This document shows positions 19,901 to 29,395 of a stretch of DNA of 64,000 bases, in pieces (the first letter of the stretch is position 1; the number at the start of each line of letters is the position of its first letter). Source of the stretch: Tolypeutes matacus (lineage: Eukaryota; Chordata; Mammalia; Cingulata; Chlamyphoridae); assembly GCA_026826555.1 (NCBI GenBank), contig JAKSZT010054569.1, forward strand, positions 2,091,412-2,155,411. Reading direction: 5' to 3'. The notes below the pieces were generated by a model, which saw only the letters and a list, made by a program, of their open reading frames with translations, ran no database searches and was not told the origin of the DNA. The position numbers and the translations under genes are program-made.

Positions 19901-20180
19901 CATAACACTTTTTGTTTTCATTATGCCTAAATTTGGCCTGCCCAGAGAGCGTGATTAAAATGAAAACCTTATTCTAATGGCGCTTGGGAAATGGGAGAAG
20001 AAATCTAAAAATAGACCACAGAAAAGGGAAAAACTCAAATGGTATAATGACCAAGTTGGTTCAAACACACACGCTCGCAGCAGTTTCTCTAGGAGAAAGA
20101 AAACAGCAGTGACATCGAGGCAGGTGTTTGTCTAATCCAGGTCACATCAAAACTCTGGTCTATTTTACAAATTCAAAACC
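19901..20180. promoter_or_regulatory. Possible enhancer with a MEF2-type site
   Basis: This AT-richer stretch next to the CpG-rich segment has CTAAAAATAG at 20005-20014, a full match to the MEF2 consensus CTA(A/T)4TAG, and a GGTTCAAACACACACGC block. No repeat is recognised. The MEF2 match alone is expected by chance now and then, so it supports only a weak regulatory call. Confidence 0.3.
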
Positions 20181-20420
20181 CTAAGAAAAAATGGAGGCAA
20201 ACAGTAATAGGAGATAATAAGAGGACAAATATATCTTACTCCCTGCCTCTTGCACAGCAGAGTTTAGAGAACCAAGAGAGTAAGTATCTCTAATGCACTT
20301 TGTTTTTTGCAAAGAACCCCCAGATGTGGAGAAGAAACATGGTTGATATTCAACACAAAGCTCGAGAGGACTGGCCATGGGCCCTTGGTCTTGGGTTTGA
20401 TTCCTGACTCCCCTCTAATT

Positions 20421-21123
20421 AGATAGCCCACTCTTTTTTTTTTTTTTAATATATTTTTTATTTATTTTAAAAAGATACTTAGATTACATAAAACGTTACA
20501 TATAAAAATATAAGGGATTCCCATATGCCCCACTCCCCACACCTCCCACTTTTCCCCACATTAACAACATCCTTCATTAGTGTAGCACATTCATTGCAAT
20601 TGATGAACACATTTTGGAGCATTGCCACTGAGCATGGATTATAGTTTACATTGTAGTTTACACTCTCTCCCACTCAATTCTGTAGGTTAGGGCAGGATAT
20701 ATAATGGCCTGTATCTGTCATTGCAATGTCATTCGGGTCAATTCCAAGTCCTGAAAATGCCCCGATATTACACCTGTTTTTCCCTCTCCCTGCCTTCAGC
20801 ACCTCCAGTGGCCACTGTCTCCACATCCATGATATAATTTCTGCCATTGCTAGAATCACAATAAGTCTATAGTAGAATACCAGTAAGTCCACTCTAGTCC
20901 ATATTTTATTCCCCAATCCTGAGGATTCTGGGATGGTGCTGCCCATTCCACCTCTAATTGAGAGGGGGCTTTGATCCCATATGGCTGATGGATGGGATTC
21001 TCTTGCTTGCAGTTGTAGACTCTCTCGGCTCCTATGCGTGGTGTTTGTCCATCCTCACCTCCTTGTTAGTTGCCCTGGGTGAGTCCAATGAACTGGAAAG
21101 TAGGTGTTGAGATAACCCACTCT
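20421..21123 (-). mobile_element. Unnamed poly-A retroelement, antisense, with target-site duplication
   Basis: Body 20435-21109. On - it ends in an A-rich tail (T run at 20434-20448 on +), and it is flanked by AGATAGCCCACTCT (20421-20434) and AGATAACCCACTCT (21110-21123), a 14-bp duplication with one mismatch. Sequence-related copies lie at 23466-23998, 24165-25283, 41228-41600 and 61005-61095. The - strand contains a 90-codon frame with WTRVDLLVFYYRLIVI, repeated in its relatives. The A tail and target-site duplication indicate L1-driven insertion. It may be the 3' untranslated region of a xenarthran L1 or another non-LTR element. Confidence 0.85.
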
Positions 21124-21239
21124 AAAGAGCTTAAAGTTAACTTCCTGTAGAAGGCCTCCTCTAGTTCCCTGGCCTAAGTTAAGCATTCCAGCTCTAAATT
21201 CCCAGAATCCCTTCCATTTCCCCATCGAAGAGCTCATTT
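21124..21239. other. No gene seen
   Basis: Short unique spacer right of the antisense retroelement, continuing the split target sequence. Confidence 0.4.
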
Positions 21240-21345
21240 CTCTTTATTTTATTTACTCTGTTTGCTTAGCTCAGCCCTGCATCTCCATGGCTGTGCACAG
21301 TACAAGGCATGCAGGAGATGCTTAGAATGAATGAACGAGTCCTTG
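21240..21345 (+). mobile_element. L2 LINE 3' fragment (probable)
   Basis: TTTGCTTAGCTCAGCCCTGC, GCACAGTACAAGGCATGCAG and GAATGAATGAACGAG resemble the 'ttgttcaccactgtatccccagcgcctagcaca...aataaatatttgttgaatga' end of L2. Confidence 0.6.
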
Positions 21346-21589
21346 GGAAAGTCGTTTAAGTTTCGCGAGCCTCTGTTTGCCCCTCAGTAGAATGTTGGTG
21401 GGAAGAGCTTGGGCAGATGATCTCAGCACCCTTTCCCTTCTGATGCTCCATTGCAAAGGCTTTCCCTTTTCCTCCTAGCTCTCTGCTCTGCCTGGAACAG
21501 AGTGCTTGTCTGGGCATACAGGTAACAGAAGCTATGGCCCCGACCTTGGTGCTCGGAGGAGAGGGCAAGTCACATCGTTTATTCATCTC

Positions 21590-21735
21590 ACGCTTTGTTC
21601 CCCCTCCACATCCATGCAGTGTGTGATATTTTGCTCTAGTTGAACTGAGGTCCAGGAAAGCTGAGTTACCAGGTGCAGCAGAGAAATCAGTGGAGGAATT
21701 AAGATCAGAGCTATAGTCAAGCCTTCCAGTTTGAC
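21590..21735 (-). repeat. Possible MIR fragment, antisense
   Basis: GAACTGAGGTCCAGGAAAGC, GAGTTACCAGGTGCAGCAGA and GAGGAATTAAGATCAGAGCT keep the antisense MIR order, with strong divergence. Confidence 0.5.
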
Positions 21736-21789
21736 ATGCCTCCTCTTTTATGTAAGCCTTCAACTCCCACTTGATTGGTGCATGACAGT

Positions 21790-22058
21790 TGTTGTGTAGT
21801 GGTTCCAGAGTGTGTCAGCTACAGAGCCTGACTGCCTGGGCTCAGCTCCCAGGCCTTGCTCCTTACTGAGCTGAGTGACCTTGGACAAGGATTGTCTAAC
21901 CTCCCTGGGCCTTCACCTTATCCCCTGGGAAATAGGGAGGGTAATTTTTCTATCTTGTAAGGTTGCTGTGAGGAGTTAATGAGTTAACACACATAAAACA
22001 CTTAAAAACAGGGTCCAAAGCAGGCACTCCATAAATGTCAGCTCTTTTTATTACTTGC
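21790..22058 (+). repeat. MIR SINE, near full length
   Basis: Clear sense MIR from GTAGTGGTTCCAGAGTGTGT through GAGCTGAGTGACCTTGGACA, CTCCCTGGGCCTTCACCTTA, AAGGTTGCTGTGAGGAGTTA and ATGAGTTAACACACATAAAA to CAGGCACTCCATAAATG. One of the two best-preserved MIRs in the window. Confidence 0.93.
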
Positions 22059-22189
22059 CCTTGCTCACATATCCCTGTCCCTGCCTCTGTCCCTTTATTC
22101 ATGAGCTCCCGTTCCTATTGCAATCTCATTCAGCTTTCAAGGCCCACCCCCTCATAACCTATACATCACTGCCCGTCAAGCTGGGAGGA

Positions 22190-22320
22190 GCCGTGCAGAT
22201 AATTGAATCCAACCCCCTCCTTTTACAGATGAGAAATCAGAGGCACAGAGAGGCAGAGTCAGTTGCTCAAGGTCACAGAGCCAGCTGGTGCAGCCAGCAC
22301 CAAGCACAAACCCAGGAGAA
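22190..22320 (-). repeat. MIR SINE fragment, antisense
   Basis: CCTTTTACAGATGAGAAATC, GAGGCACAGAGAGGCAGAGT, TTGCTCAAGGTCACAGAGCC form the antisense MIR core. Confidence 0.78.
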
Positions 22321-22469
22321 TGGGCAGACCTTGCAGCCAGGGCTTTTCTTTCCAACTCTGGGTAGCCTCCCGCTTTGGAGCTTAGAGCTCTTTTTGTCGG
22401 AGTCTTTCCTTCTGGCACTTGTTCTCTGGGGAATCCTTTTTACTAGGGTATAATTAATAATCACTTTTA

Positions 22470-22560
22470 TAATAGCCTTTCTTGATTAATCTTGTATCCC
22501 CACCTCCTAGGCTTGTGGCTTGTACATAGTAGGCATTCACTGATAATAATAATGAGTTTA
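22470..22560 (+). mobile_element. L2 LINE 3' end fragment (weak)
   Basis: TTGTATCCCCACCTCCTAGG, TTGTACATAGTAGGCATTCA and CTGATAATAATAATG recall the L2 terminus 'gtatccccagcgcctagcaca...tagtaggcgctcaataa'. A short match. Confidence 0.5.
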
Positions 22561-22745
22561 TTGGATTCGTAAGTCATTGTTTACACAGCACCTCCCACAT
22601 CTATTACTATCTCATTGTTATAACAATACCATGAGGCAGGGATTATATTTAGCTTCTAGAGCAGAGGAAACATTTAGAGAAAGGGAGATTCTTGCTCCAT
22701 GCCACCCAGCCAACACAGAGGGAAGCTGTCCGTTGGCCAATACCC
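22560..22745 (-). repeat. Possible MIR fragment, antisense
   Basis: CAATACCATGAGGCAGGGAT, then AGCAGAGGAAACATTTAGAG and CTTGCTCCATGCCACCCAGC keep the antisense MIR order, with the core partly eroded. Confidence 0.55.
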
Positions 22746-22964
22746 CTGTTACTCAAGGTTGCCCGAATTGATGAATCTGTTACTTAATGTTTCATGTGGA
22801 TTTGTCTCCATTCCTTAATTCCATTCCTGGCCCAGGTGTTAAGAAGTCTTTGTATTCTCAAGGAGTCTACAGTATCACAGGTTCGCAATATGTATTTGTT
22901 GCAGAAATTAGTAACAATGTTTCCACTGCTGCCTCCAGGTGGAGACTGGGCTTGTCCAGCCACA

Positions 22965-23095
22965 CAGAGGTCGTTTGCTGGGTGGCCTTAACCTTGCTTC
23001 CCAGGCTGGGTTTCTGTTTCTTCCTCTGTCGAATGTGGTCAGAACTACTTACCTCCTTTTAAATTCTTGATGATGCTTGGAGAATAGGCTGATGA
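22965..23095 (+). repeat. MIR fragment (probable)
   Basis: GGTGGCCTTAACCTTGCTTC, then GTTTCTTCCTCTGTCGAATG and ACTACTTACCTCC align with the MIR core 'gtgaccttgggcaagt...cagtttcctcatctgtaaaatg...cctacct'. Confidence 0.55.
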
Positions 23096-23465
23096 CTAAA
23101 TATCTGTAGACTCGTTCAATTGCTTAAACACAAAGCCAAGAGAAGTGGTGTGTCTGGAAGCTTCAGAGGCACAGTGTGGGGGCAGAACGTTTCCGGATTT
23201 CATCAGGGAGCAGAAGTTGGAGGAGACATGGACAGGAGGTGGCGCGGGGGAGGCATCTGCCTCACCTGCTACTGTACCCTATTTCCTCGATCTTTAATTA
23301 CATCCTTATTTCATGAATTAATGATGCCACTCTGGCCTTAACATTATTCATTAAAGCAGTTGATGCCATGCAACCCTGTGTGGCCTCTTAGTGAATCCCA
23401 CTAGAGAGACCACAGTCTAACAGCAGGAAGCTTCCCAGTGAGAACCTCTCCTCTTTAAGGGAGGG
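23096..23465. other. No gene seen
   Basis: Ordinary sequence with a GGAGGTGGCGCGGGGGAGGC patch near 23233 and a TTAATTACATCCTT block. No repeat I can name. Confidence 0.4.
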
Positions 23466-23998
23466 ACCACCCTCCCAATTAGAGGTGGAGTGGATATCAC
23501 CATCCCAGAATCCTCAGGGTTGGGGAATGAGCTATGGACTAGAGTGGACTTACTGGTATTCTACTACAGACTCATTGTGATTCTAGCAAAGGAAGAAATT
23601 ACAACATTAATGTGGAGGCAGTGGCCACTGGAGGCTCTGGGGGCAGGGAGAGGGAAAAACAGGTGCAATACGGGAGCTTTTTCGGGACTTGGGAATCGTC
23701 CTGAATGACATTGCAATGACAGATATAGGCCATTATATATCTTCCCATAACCTGCAGAATTGTGTGGGAGGGAGTGTAGACAACAGTGTGAACTATGGTC
23801 CGTGTTCAGTGGCAATGCACCAGGATGTTTTTATCAATTGCAATGAATGTGCCACACTAAGGAAGGATGTTGTTTATGTGGGAGGGTGTGGGAGGTGTGG
23901 GGAGCAGGGCATATGGGAATCCCTATATTTTTTATGTAACATTTATGTCATCTAAGTATCTTTAAAAATTTAAAAATATATATATTTAAAAAAAAGAA
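23466..23998 (+). mobile_element. Unnamed poly-A retroelement, sense copy with intact 3' end
   Basis: It follows the antisense copy at 20435-21109 block by block: CACCATCCCAGAATCC, CTGGTATTCTACTACAG, GCAGTGGCCACTGG, GAATGACATTGCAATGACAG, GCATATGGGAATCCC and TGTCATCTAAGTATCTTTAA, then an A-rich tail. It is 5' truncated relative to the other long copies. A 72-codon frame at 23490-23708 carries WTRVDLLVFYYRLIVI, which the relatives also encode. Confidence 0.85.
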
Positions 23999-24164
23999 AA
24001 AAATGAAAGAGAGGGGCCAGTGCAAGCAAGGGTAGGGGCAGGGTCTAGCTGCCTCCCTCGCCTTCTGGGGCTCCCAAAAACAGGTTTTCAACAGACCTGT
24101 TACTTAAACTTTTGGCAGATCAGAATAGTGGGGTCACTCAAAGACTAATGAACAGCCCTTCCTT
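23999..24164. other. Unique spacer between two copies
   Basis: About 160 bases of ordinary sequence between the A tail of one copy and the T run at the start of the next. Confidence 0.4.
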
Positions 24165-25283
24165 TTTTTTTTTTCATGATAAATTAGGAAGCATAGTGGA
24201 AACATAGAAAATTTTTATTGAATCCAAAGAGGTCACAAATTTAAATGTCTTTACCAAACTCAGCATATAAATGCATTTCCTTCCCCCCAGCGTGGGACAT
24301 GACTCCCGGGGATGAGCCTCCCTGGCAACGAAGGATTAATACCAAGTGCCAACTGGCAATACTACTGGAAAAAGACCTTGAATAAAAGGGGGAAAAGGTA
24401 AAGACAAATGAGTTCATGTGGCTAAGAGACTTCAAAGAGAGTCAGGAGGTCATCCCAGAATTAACGCTTACACACACCTCAGTAGGACCTCACAGAACAC
24501 CAAAGTGGATATCACCCAACACAGAGGGGCTACTGAGGGCTCTGGAGACACCCAGGTCCTATATAAAGGGGGATAGTCTCAGATATTGATGCCTTAACAG
24601 TGAGCTATACTTTGGAGTCTGTGCTCCTGAGAGTGACAGAGTTGGACTCAAATAAGTCCTCTCTGCACATGGTCCATCAGTCCTTTCTCTTCAAACCTAT
24701 ATGTGGTACTGGAGTTTGTAGGTATACTTCCAGAGACTGGAGCCTTTGGCCTGCCCATGTGCCAGTTGTGCCTGGAATCTTGGTGGAGTTGCCATTCCTA
24801 CTCTACAGCTCAATGAACTCACCCAAGTCACCTGGTGAGGAGACGATGATGGACAACCGCCATCCCAGGGAATGGAGAGATAATTCCATCCACCGTATCC
24901 ATGGGATATAAGCCCCCTCTCACTTAGAGGTAGAGTGGACATCACTGTCCCAGACTCCTCAAGATTAAGGGAAGAGCTATGGACTAGAGTGGACTTAATG
25001 GTATTCTGTTGTAGACATATTGTGATTCAAGCAATGGAAGAAATTACAACATTGATGTGGAGCCAGTGGCCACTGGACACTTTCAGGGCAGGGAGAGGGA
25101 AAAGCAGTTGTAATACAGGGGCTTTTTCAGGACTTGGGGAATTATCCTGAGTGACATTACAATGACAGATATAGGCCATTTTACATCAGCATATACCATG
25201 CAGAACTGTGTGGAAGAGAGTGTGGTCTACAATGTGAACTATGGTCCATGCTTAGTGGCAAAGCCCCAGGATGTGTATATCCA
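24165..25283 (+). mobile_element. Unnamed poly-A retroelement, longest copy, cut off at its 3' end
   Basis: About 1.1 kb in sense. The left part (GCGTGGGACATGACTCCCGG, TGGCAACGAAGGATTAATAC) is not seen in the shorter copies, and the right part matches them from CCCCCTCTCACTTAGAGG onwards. It ends inside the family sequence at AGGATGTGTATATCCA, about 175 bases short of the 3' end and A tail seen in the copy at 23466-23998. A loss of 3' sequence is unusual for an L1-driven insertion, and it coincides exactly with the start of telomeric repeats. A frame at 24935-25150 encodes LWTRVDLMVFCCRHIVI-type sequence. Confidence 0.85.
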
Positions 25284-25420
25284 TAACCCTAACCCTAACC
25301 CTAACCCTAACCCTAACCCTAACCCTAACCNNNNNNNNNNCCCTAACCCTAACCCTAACCCTAACCCTAACCCTAACCCTAACCCTACCCTGACCCTGAC
25401 CCTGACCCTGACCCTGACCC
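25284..25420 (+). repeat. Interstitial telomeric repeat (CCCTAA)n with (CCCTGA)n
   Basis: Perfect TAACCC units fill 25284-25330, and again 25341-25386, around a 10-N gap. The right end changes to five CCCTGA units (25388-25417) and ends CCC before unique sequence. (CCCTAA)n on + is the C-rich telomere strand, in the orientation found at a left chromosome end. TCAGGG (the complement of CCCTGA) is one of the variants known from the proximal part of human telomeres, so the right flank looks like the proximal side. The open frame of repeated Asn-Pro is an artefact of the unit. Confidence 0.95.
25331..25340. other. Assembly gap (10 N) inside telomeric repeats
   Basis: Ten unknown bases interrupt otherwise perfect telomeric repeats. 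The true array length is therefore unknown. Confidence 0.98.
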
Positions 25421-25514
25421 AGGATTCAGGCGCCTCTGCAGAGTAGAGTTGCAGGGTTGGAGAATGGGCATGGTCTGCCCCTCCCTGAGAGTACCCAGAG
25501 GAGTGCTCCCCTGC

Positions 25515-25710
25515 CTGCCTGGGTTGGAATCATGGCTCCGCCACTTAAACAGTGCAGTGTGATGTGGGCAGGTCACTTAGCTTCTCTGGGCCTCATCTGT
25601 AGAATGGGATGACAATATCTATCTACCTCCTAAGGCTATTGCTGTAAAGTGCTGAGACAGTGCCTGACACGGAAGCACTATTGAAGTGTTAGCTATTACC
25701 GTTTTGTTTT
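25515..25710 (+). repeat. MIR SINE
   Basis: GGGTTGGAATCATGGCTCCG, CCACTTAAACAGTGCAGTG, GGGCAGGTCACTTAGCTTCT, CTGGGCCTCATCTGTAGAAT and GGCTATTGCTGTAAAGTGC continue in the sense MIR order, from 95 bases right of the telomeric block. Confidence 0.87.
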
Positions 25711-26984
25711 GTTTTGTTTTTTTATGGCCCTGACTCTGCTCTCACTCCTGGAGGATATTGTTCATCTCTTGTAGCATCGTGGGAGAAGTACAGCCCCAAA
25801 GTTCTGGAGAGAGAGGGAGAGAGACAGCCTTCCTGATGTTACAGAAACGTTAGCTTATTCTTTCTCACTCACAACTTTCTTTCAGCCATTGACAGCCATG
25901 GACTTACGAGAGTTCAGTTCACTAAAGTTCTCTTAGTTCTGGATATGAATTATAGAAGGAACTTTCACAGGTAGCTGCCTGTGGGTCTGACACTGTAACA
26001 GCTATTTGCCACATAATTACGGATTAAAGGGTGCCACAAGGAGACAATGCTTAGAGGTTGTAGATGAAGGAGTTGGAGTGGGCAGGCGTGCGCTACGGGT
26101 GCTGGGGAGGGTTCAGTGTCGGGTTGAGGCAACAAGTTGGCATTACTACAAGAGAGTAGTATTGGCAGAGGAGCAGGAAGTCCCCTCATTTGTGAGGAGA
26201 CATATGCCCATGTTCCTGCCATTCTGGGGAGGTTTGTTTTTATGATTCTTTTCTCATCTAAGTGATATGTTCAGTGGACTGTCTTTGGGGAGACCTTGTT
26301 CCCCTGCTTCTGGTGTCATGAGAATATGTATGCAACTATGCAACCGTGAGCCATCCACAGCGTTATTTCCTTAGGCTGCCTTGCCTCCTCCTCCCTGTCC
26401 ATTCCCTAATTTCTTTTGGGTCTCCACCCTTAGACCCCCAGAGGCTCTGGATTGCGACGCTTCTGCTGTGCCTTTCTTAGGAGCATGCTGGCCAAACTCA
26501 AAGGGAAGACTGGAACCTTTACCCAAATACAAGAAAGAGCACCTGACCAGAGGCTGGAGCGAGCCTGGAAGGACACCATTGTGTCTCCAATGACATCTGA
26601 CCCAGTGTGGAGCCCTTAGCAGGTGCTCAGGAAATAATGACCAGATGAAGGCACGGACGTGCTGTCCTCAGAATCAGCCATATTTTCCGGGAAGCTCTTC
26701 AAATCTCCGTCGCCTCCTCTAAGAAGTGTCCAATTGTATCTTCATCAGGCAACAGTGTCTTCTAATCTGAAATCCCATGATGTTTTTATTGGTACCTCTT
26801 AAGGGATTATCACACTTCTATAGCAAGTCCTGGTTCCTCAGCAGGACTGGAAAGATCTTCAAAAAGGGGCAGGTTGGTTCCATCTTTGTTCTTTGTGTGG
26901 TACTGGCATGGAGCCTGTTAGTGAGAAACACGCGTGTGTATATGCACATGAATTTCAACAGCATTTTCTCTATGAGTGTCATCT
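25711..26984. other. No gene seen
   Basis: Short frames without recognisable protein features. A GAGCCCTTAGCAGGTGCTCA block near 26609 resembles an L2 end. A GTTTTGTTTTG run lies at 25703-25722. Confidence 0.4.
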
Positions 26985-27240
26985 GCATTGTAATTCTGTC
27001 TCTCCCACGGGACTCTGAGCTCCTCCAGGCCAGGGATTGTGTCGTCACTTCCCTAGCCCATGGCAGAACCACATGCTCCTCACACAGCCCACTCTATGCC
27101 TACGCTTGTCATCTGCTCTGCAGGGATGCCCTGCACGCTTTGTCAGCCAGATTTCTACTCATCTTTCAACATTCTACTCAGTTACTCTTTCTCCTACCAG
27201 AAGTCATTTCTGATCCACCTGAGAAGAGTTGATTCTTCCT
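26985..27240 (+). mobile_element. L2 LINE fragments (probable)
   Basis: CACGGGACTCTGAGCTCCTC and CAGGCCAGGGATTGTGTCGT are typical of L2 near its 3' end ('agactgtaagctcc...agggcagggactgtgtc'). A second piece at about 27120-27210 has TTTCTACTCATCTTTCAACA and CAGAAGTCATTTCTGATCCA, matching the more upstream 'actcatccttcag...agaagccttccctgacc' part, so two copies or a rearrangement are possible. The 151-codon frame across here (26777-27232) runs over this L2 sequence. Confidence 0.6.
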
Positions 27241-27274
27241 TCCTTTGTGCCATTGGTATCCTTAATAGATGTGA

Positions 27275-27768
27275 TTTTACACACACACACACACAACACA
27301 CTGTGTCTATATATACATACACACAAATAAATAGATTTATATATGTATATGTAAAATACACACACATAAGTATACTAAGGAGTTGGCTCATGCAGTTGCG
27401 GGGGCTGGCAAATCTGAGATTTGTATGCAAGCTGGCAGGCTGGGAATTCCAGGAAGAGTGATGATGCAGTCTTTAGTGTGAAATCTGTAGGGAAGGCCAG
27501 CAGGCTGGAAACTCAGAGTTTGGTCTTGTTGTCTTGAGGCAGAATGCCTCATTTCTGGAGCCTTCCGTTCTTTGGGGTTAAGACCTCCAACTAATTGGAT
27601 GGGGCCCACCCACGTTACTGAGGGTAACCTCCTTTACTTAAAGCCAACTAATTGTAGGTTGCTAATCCCATGTACAAAATAGCTCCATGGCAACATCTAG
27701 GCCAATACTTGACAAAACAACTGGACGCTATAATCTTGTCAGGTAGACATGTAAAATTAGCCATCACA
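27275..27768 (-). mobile_element. MLT2-like solo LTR, antisense
   Basis: The CA-rich patch at 27281-27310 is the equivalent of the dinucleotide-rich 3' part, then GTTGGCTCATGCAGTTGCGG, CAGGCTGGAAACTCAGAGTT, CTTGAGGCAGAATGCCTC, ACTAATTGGATGGGGCCCAC and GTAAAATTAGCCATCACA end the LTR. Read on - it starts TGTGATGGCTAATTTTACAT, like the copy at 5161. An inner GGAAACTC block appears twice, as MLT2 LTRs often show. Confidence 0.8.
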
Positions 27769-28756
27769 TGCACTTTTCCCCCTGTAACATTTTATGTCTG
27801 TCGCCTCTCCTAGATTGTGTGTGTACATGTGTGTGTGAGGCTCTGTGCCTGACAGATGATAAAGGAGGTACAAATAATTGTTGAGTACATGAAACCCAGG
27901 CAGGAGATGTGATAGGAGGAAAAAGAGCTGGGGACGGGGGGGGGGGGGGAGGATGGGAACTTAGGAAGGACCTCAGGATGGAGGTCTCCCAGCAGATGGC
28001 TGTCTCCCCTTCATGTACCATCGTCAGCCAACACTTGGGCAGAGCCAAATCGGGGGTTCTTTGAGCCTCATTGGACTTCTGGTTCCCGGAGTCTAGCACC
28101 ATCTTGGTGACACCAGTACCCTCATGTTTGCTTGGAATTTAATCTGAAACTCCATCATTTAAAAAAGGGAATGGGATCTTGATATATGGGGAATAACGAT
28201 GTGCTGAGGGTGAGTGGTGCACAGAAGGAGTTCACAGTTGTTAGTCTTGTGCTGTCCTTCCCCGAGAGGGGTGCTGAAGTTGGCTGTCACTTGCTCCTGA
28301 GAGCCCATTGGTATGTATCTCTTCCCAATTTTGTCCAGTGACTTTTTGTTGGTAGCTTGAAACTGGCCATGATGGGAGAATTTACATGACAAAAATTGGC
28401 AAGGGCTACAATCATAGATTTCCTCTCTCCTCCTGCCAAAGCCAATTGTTAAGCATTTTCCAGCATCCCCACTGGCATCCCATCCCACAGGCTCTGACTG
28501 TGCATTTGGCTTTTTGTGCATAGCTGTGATGGACCCAGCATAGTGAGCTCCATGAAGGGGAACTGGGTGACTGTGGGATTCCATAGCTTTCTGGGGCTCT
28601 TACCTTTACCTTCAGACACCTGCAGCCCCCAGGTAACGCCTGGTAGCGACAAGGAAGCACAGTGGACCTGAATTACTGCCTTTTCAAAACAGGGTTTTTC
28701 CTTGTCATCTTTCATATTTCTCTGTTTTTTTTTTTCCTTCAGTTTTTCTTCCCCTA
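27769..28756. other. No gene seen; homopolymer G run
   Basis: A GGGGACGGGGGGGGGGGGG run lies at 27931-27950. The frames on - at 28159-28799 overlap one another without recognisable products. The segment at 27790-27890 may be a diverged L2 end. Confidence 0.4.
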
Positions 28757-29003
28757 GCATGGTCAAAAAAAAATTTTTTTTTAACTTTATTTTGTACATT
28801 TAATAATTGAAAATATAAACAATTAAAAACTAAAAAGTAAACACACCTGGAGGACATTATGTTGAGGGAAGCAAGCCAGACACAAAAGGACAAATACTGT
28901 ATGAATGCGTTTCTATGAATCAAATATGTTGTGTAACATATTGTTTGATTAAAAAAAAATGTTATATGTATCCATTACATTTAATAGAGAAATGCATGGT
29001 CAA
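28757..29003 (-). mobile_element. Young L1 with 5' inversion (twin priming), antisense
   Basis: GCATGGTCAA occurs at 28757-28766 and 28994-29003 (target-site duplication). The 3' end is antisense (28783-28845: ACTTTATTTTGTACATTTAA through AACTAAAAAGTAAAC). It is followed by a + strand piece of the upstream region (GGAGGACATTATGTTGAGG, AGCCAGACACAAAAGGACA, TATGTATCCATTACATTTAA). The same two pieces are collinear on - in the uninverted copy at 62494-62864, which proves the inversion. Confidence 0.9.
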
Positions 29004-29284
29004 TTTTTTTCCCAAGCCTTTACTCTATTTGTGCTCTAGTTTTGCCACATTAGCATCACAGAATCTGAGAACAGTTGAACTGAAAGGGACTTAGAGATTA
29101 TCTAAGACCCAAGAAGGTGACAGATTTTATTTCTTGTGCTGAATTCATTGCGCTGATAGAGGCTGCCTCTGTTAGGAGTCAGTGTCAAGGTTCAGTGAGA
29201 CTGAGAGTCAGGACTGATTATTTATGTGTCAAGGGCGTGGAGTCTGGGAAGGACTGGCCTTGCACATGCCATGTAGTTCAAGCC
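29004..29284. other. No gene seen
   Basis: Ordinary sequence. ACAGTTGAACTGAAAGGGAC at 29071 may be an old repeat, unplaced. Confidence 0.35.
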
Positions 29285-29395
29285 ATATCATGAAATAGGC
29301 AAAGAAACTGAGGATCAGAAGGGCTAAATGATTTGCTGGGATCACACAGTTGCTAAGTGGCTGAGCTAGGATTCAACACCCCCCCCCCCCAACTG
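29285..29395 (-). repeat. MIR SINE fragment, antisense
   Basis: GGCAAAGAAACTGAGGATCA, AGGGCTAAATGATTTGCTGG, TCACACAGTTGCTAAGTGGC and TGAGCTAGGATTCAAC follow the antisense MIR core. Confidence 0.75.

Noticed and set aside
25162..25446. Asn-Pro repeat protein frame
   Set aside because: Translation of (CCCTAA)n. The telomeric array explains it.
26777..27232. 151-codon + frame
   Set aside because: Overlaps L2 sequence and has no domain or splice context.
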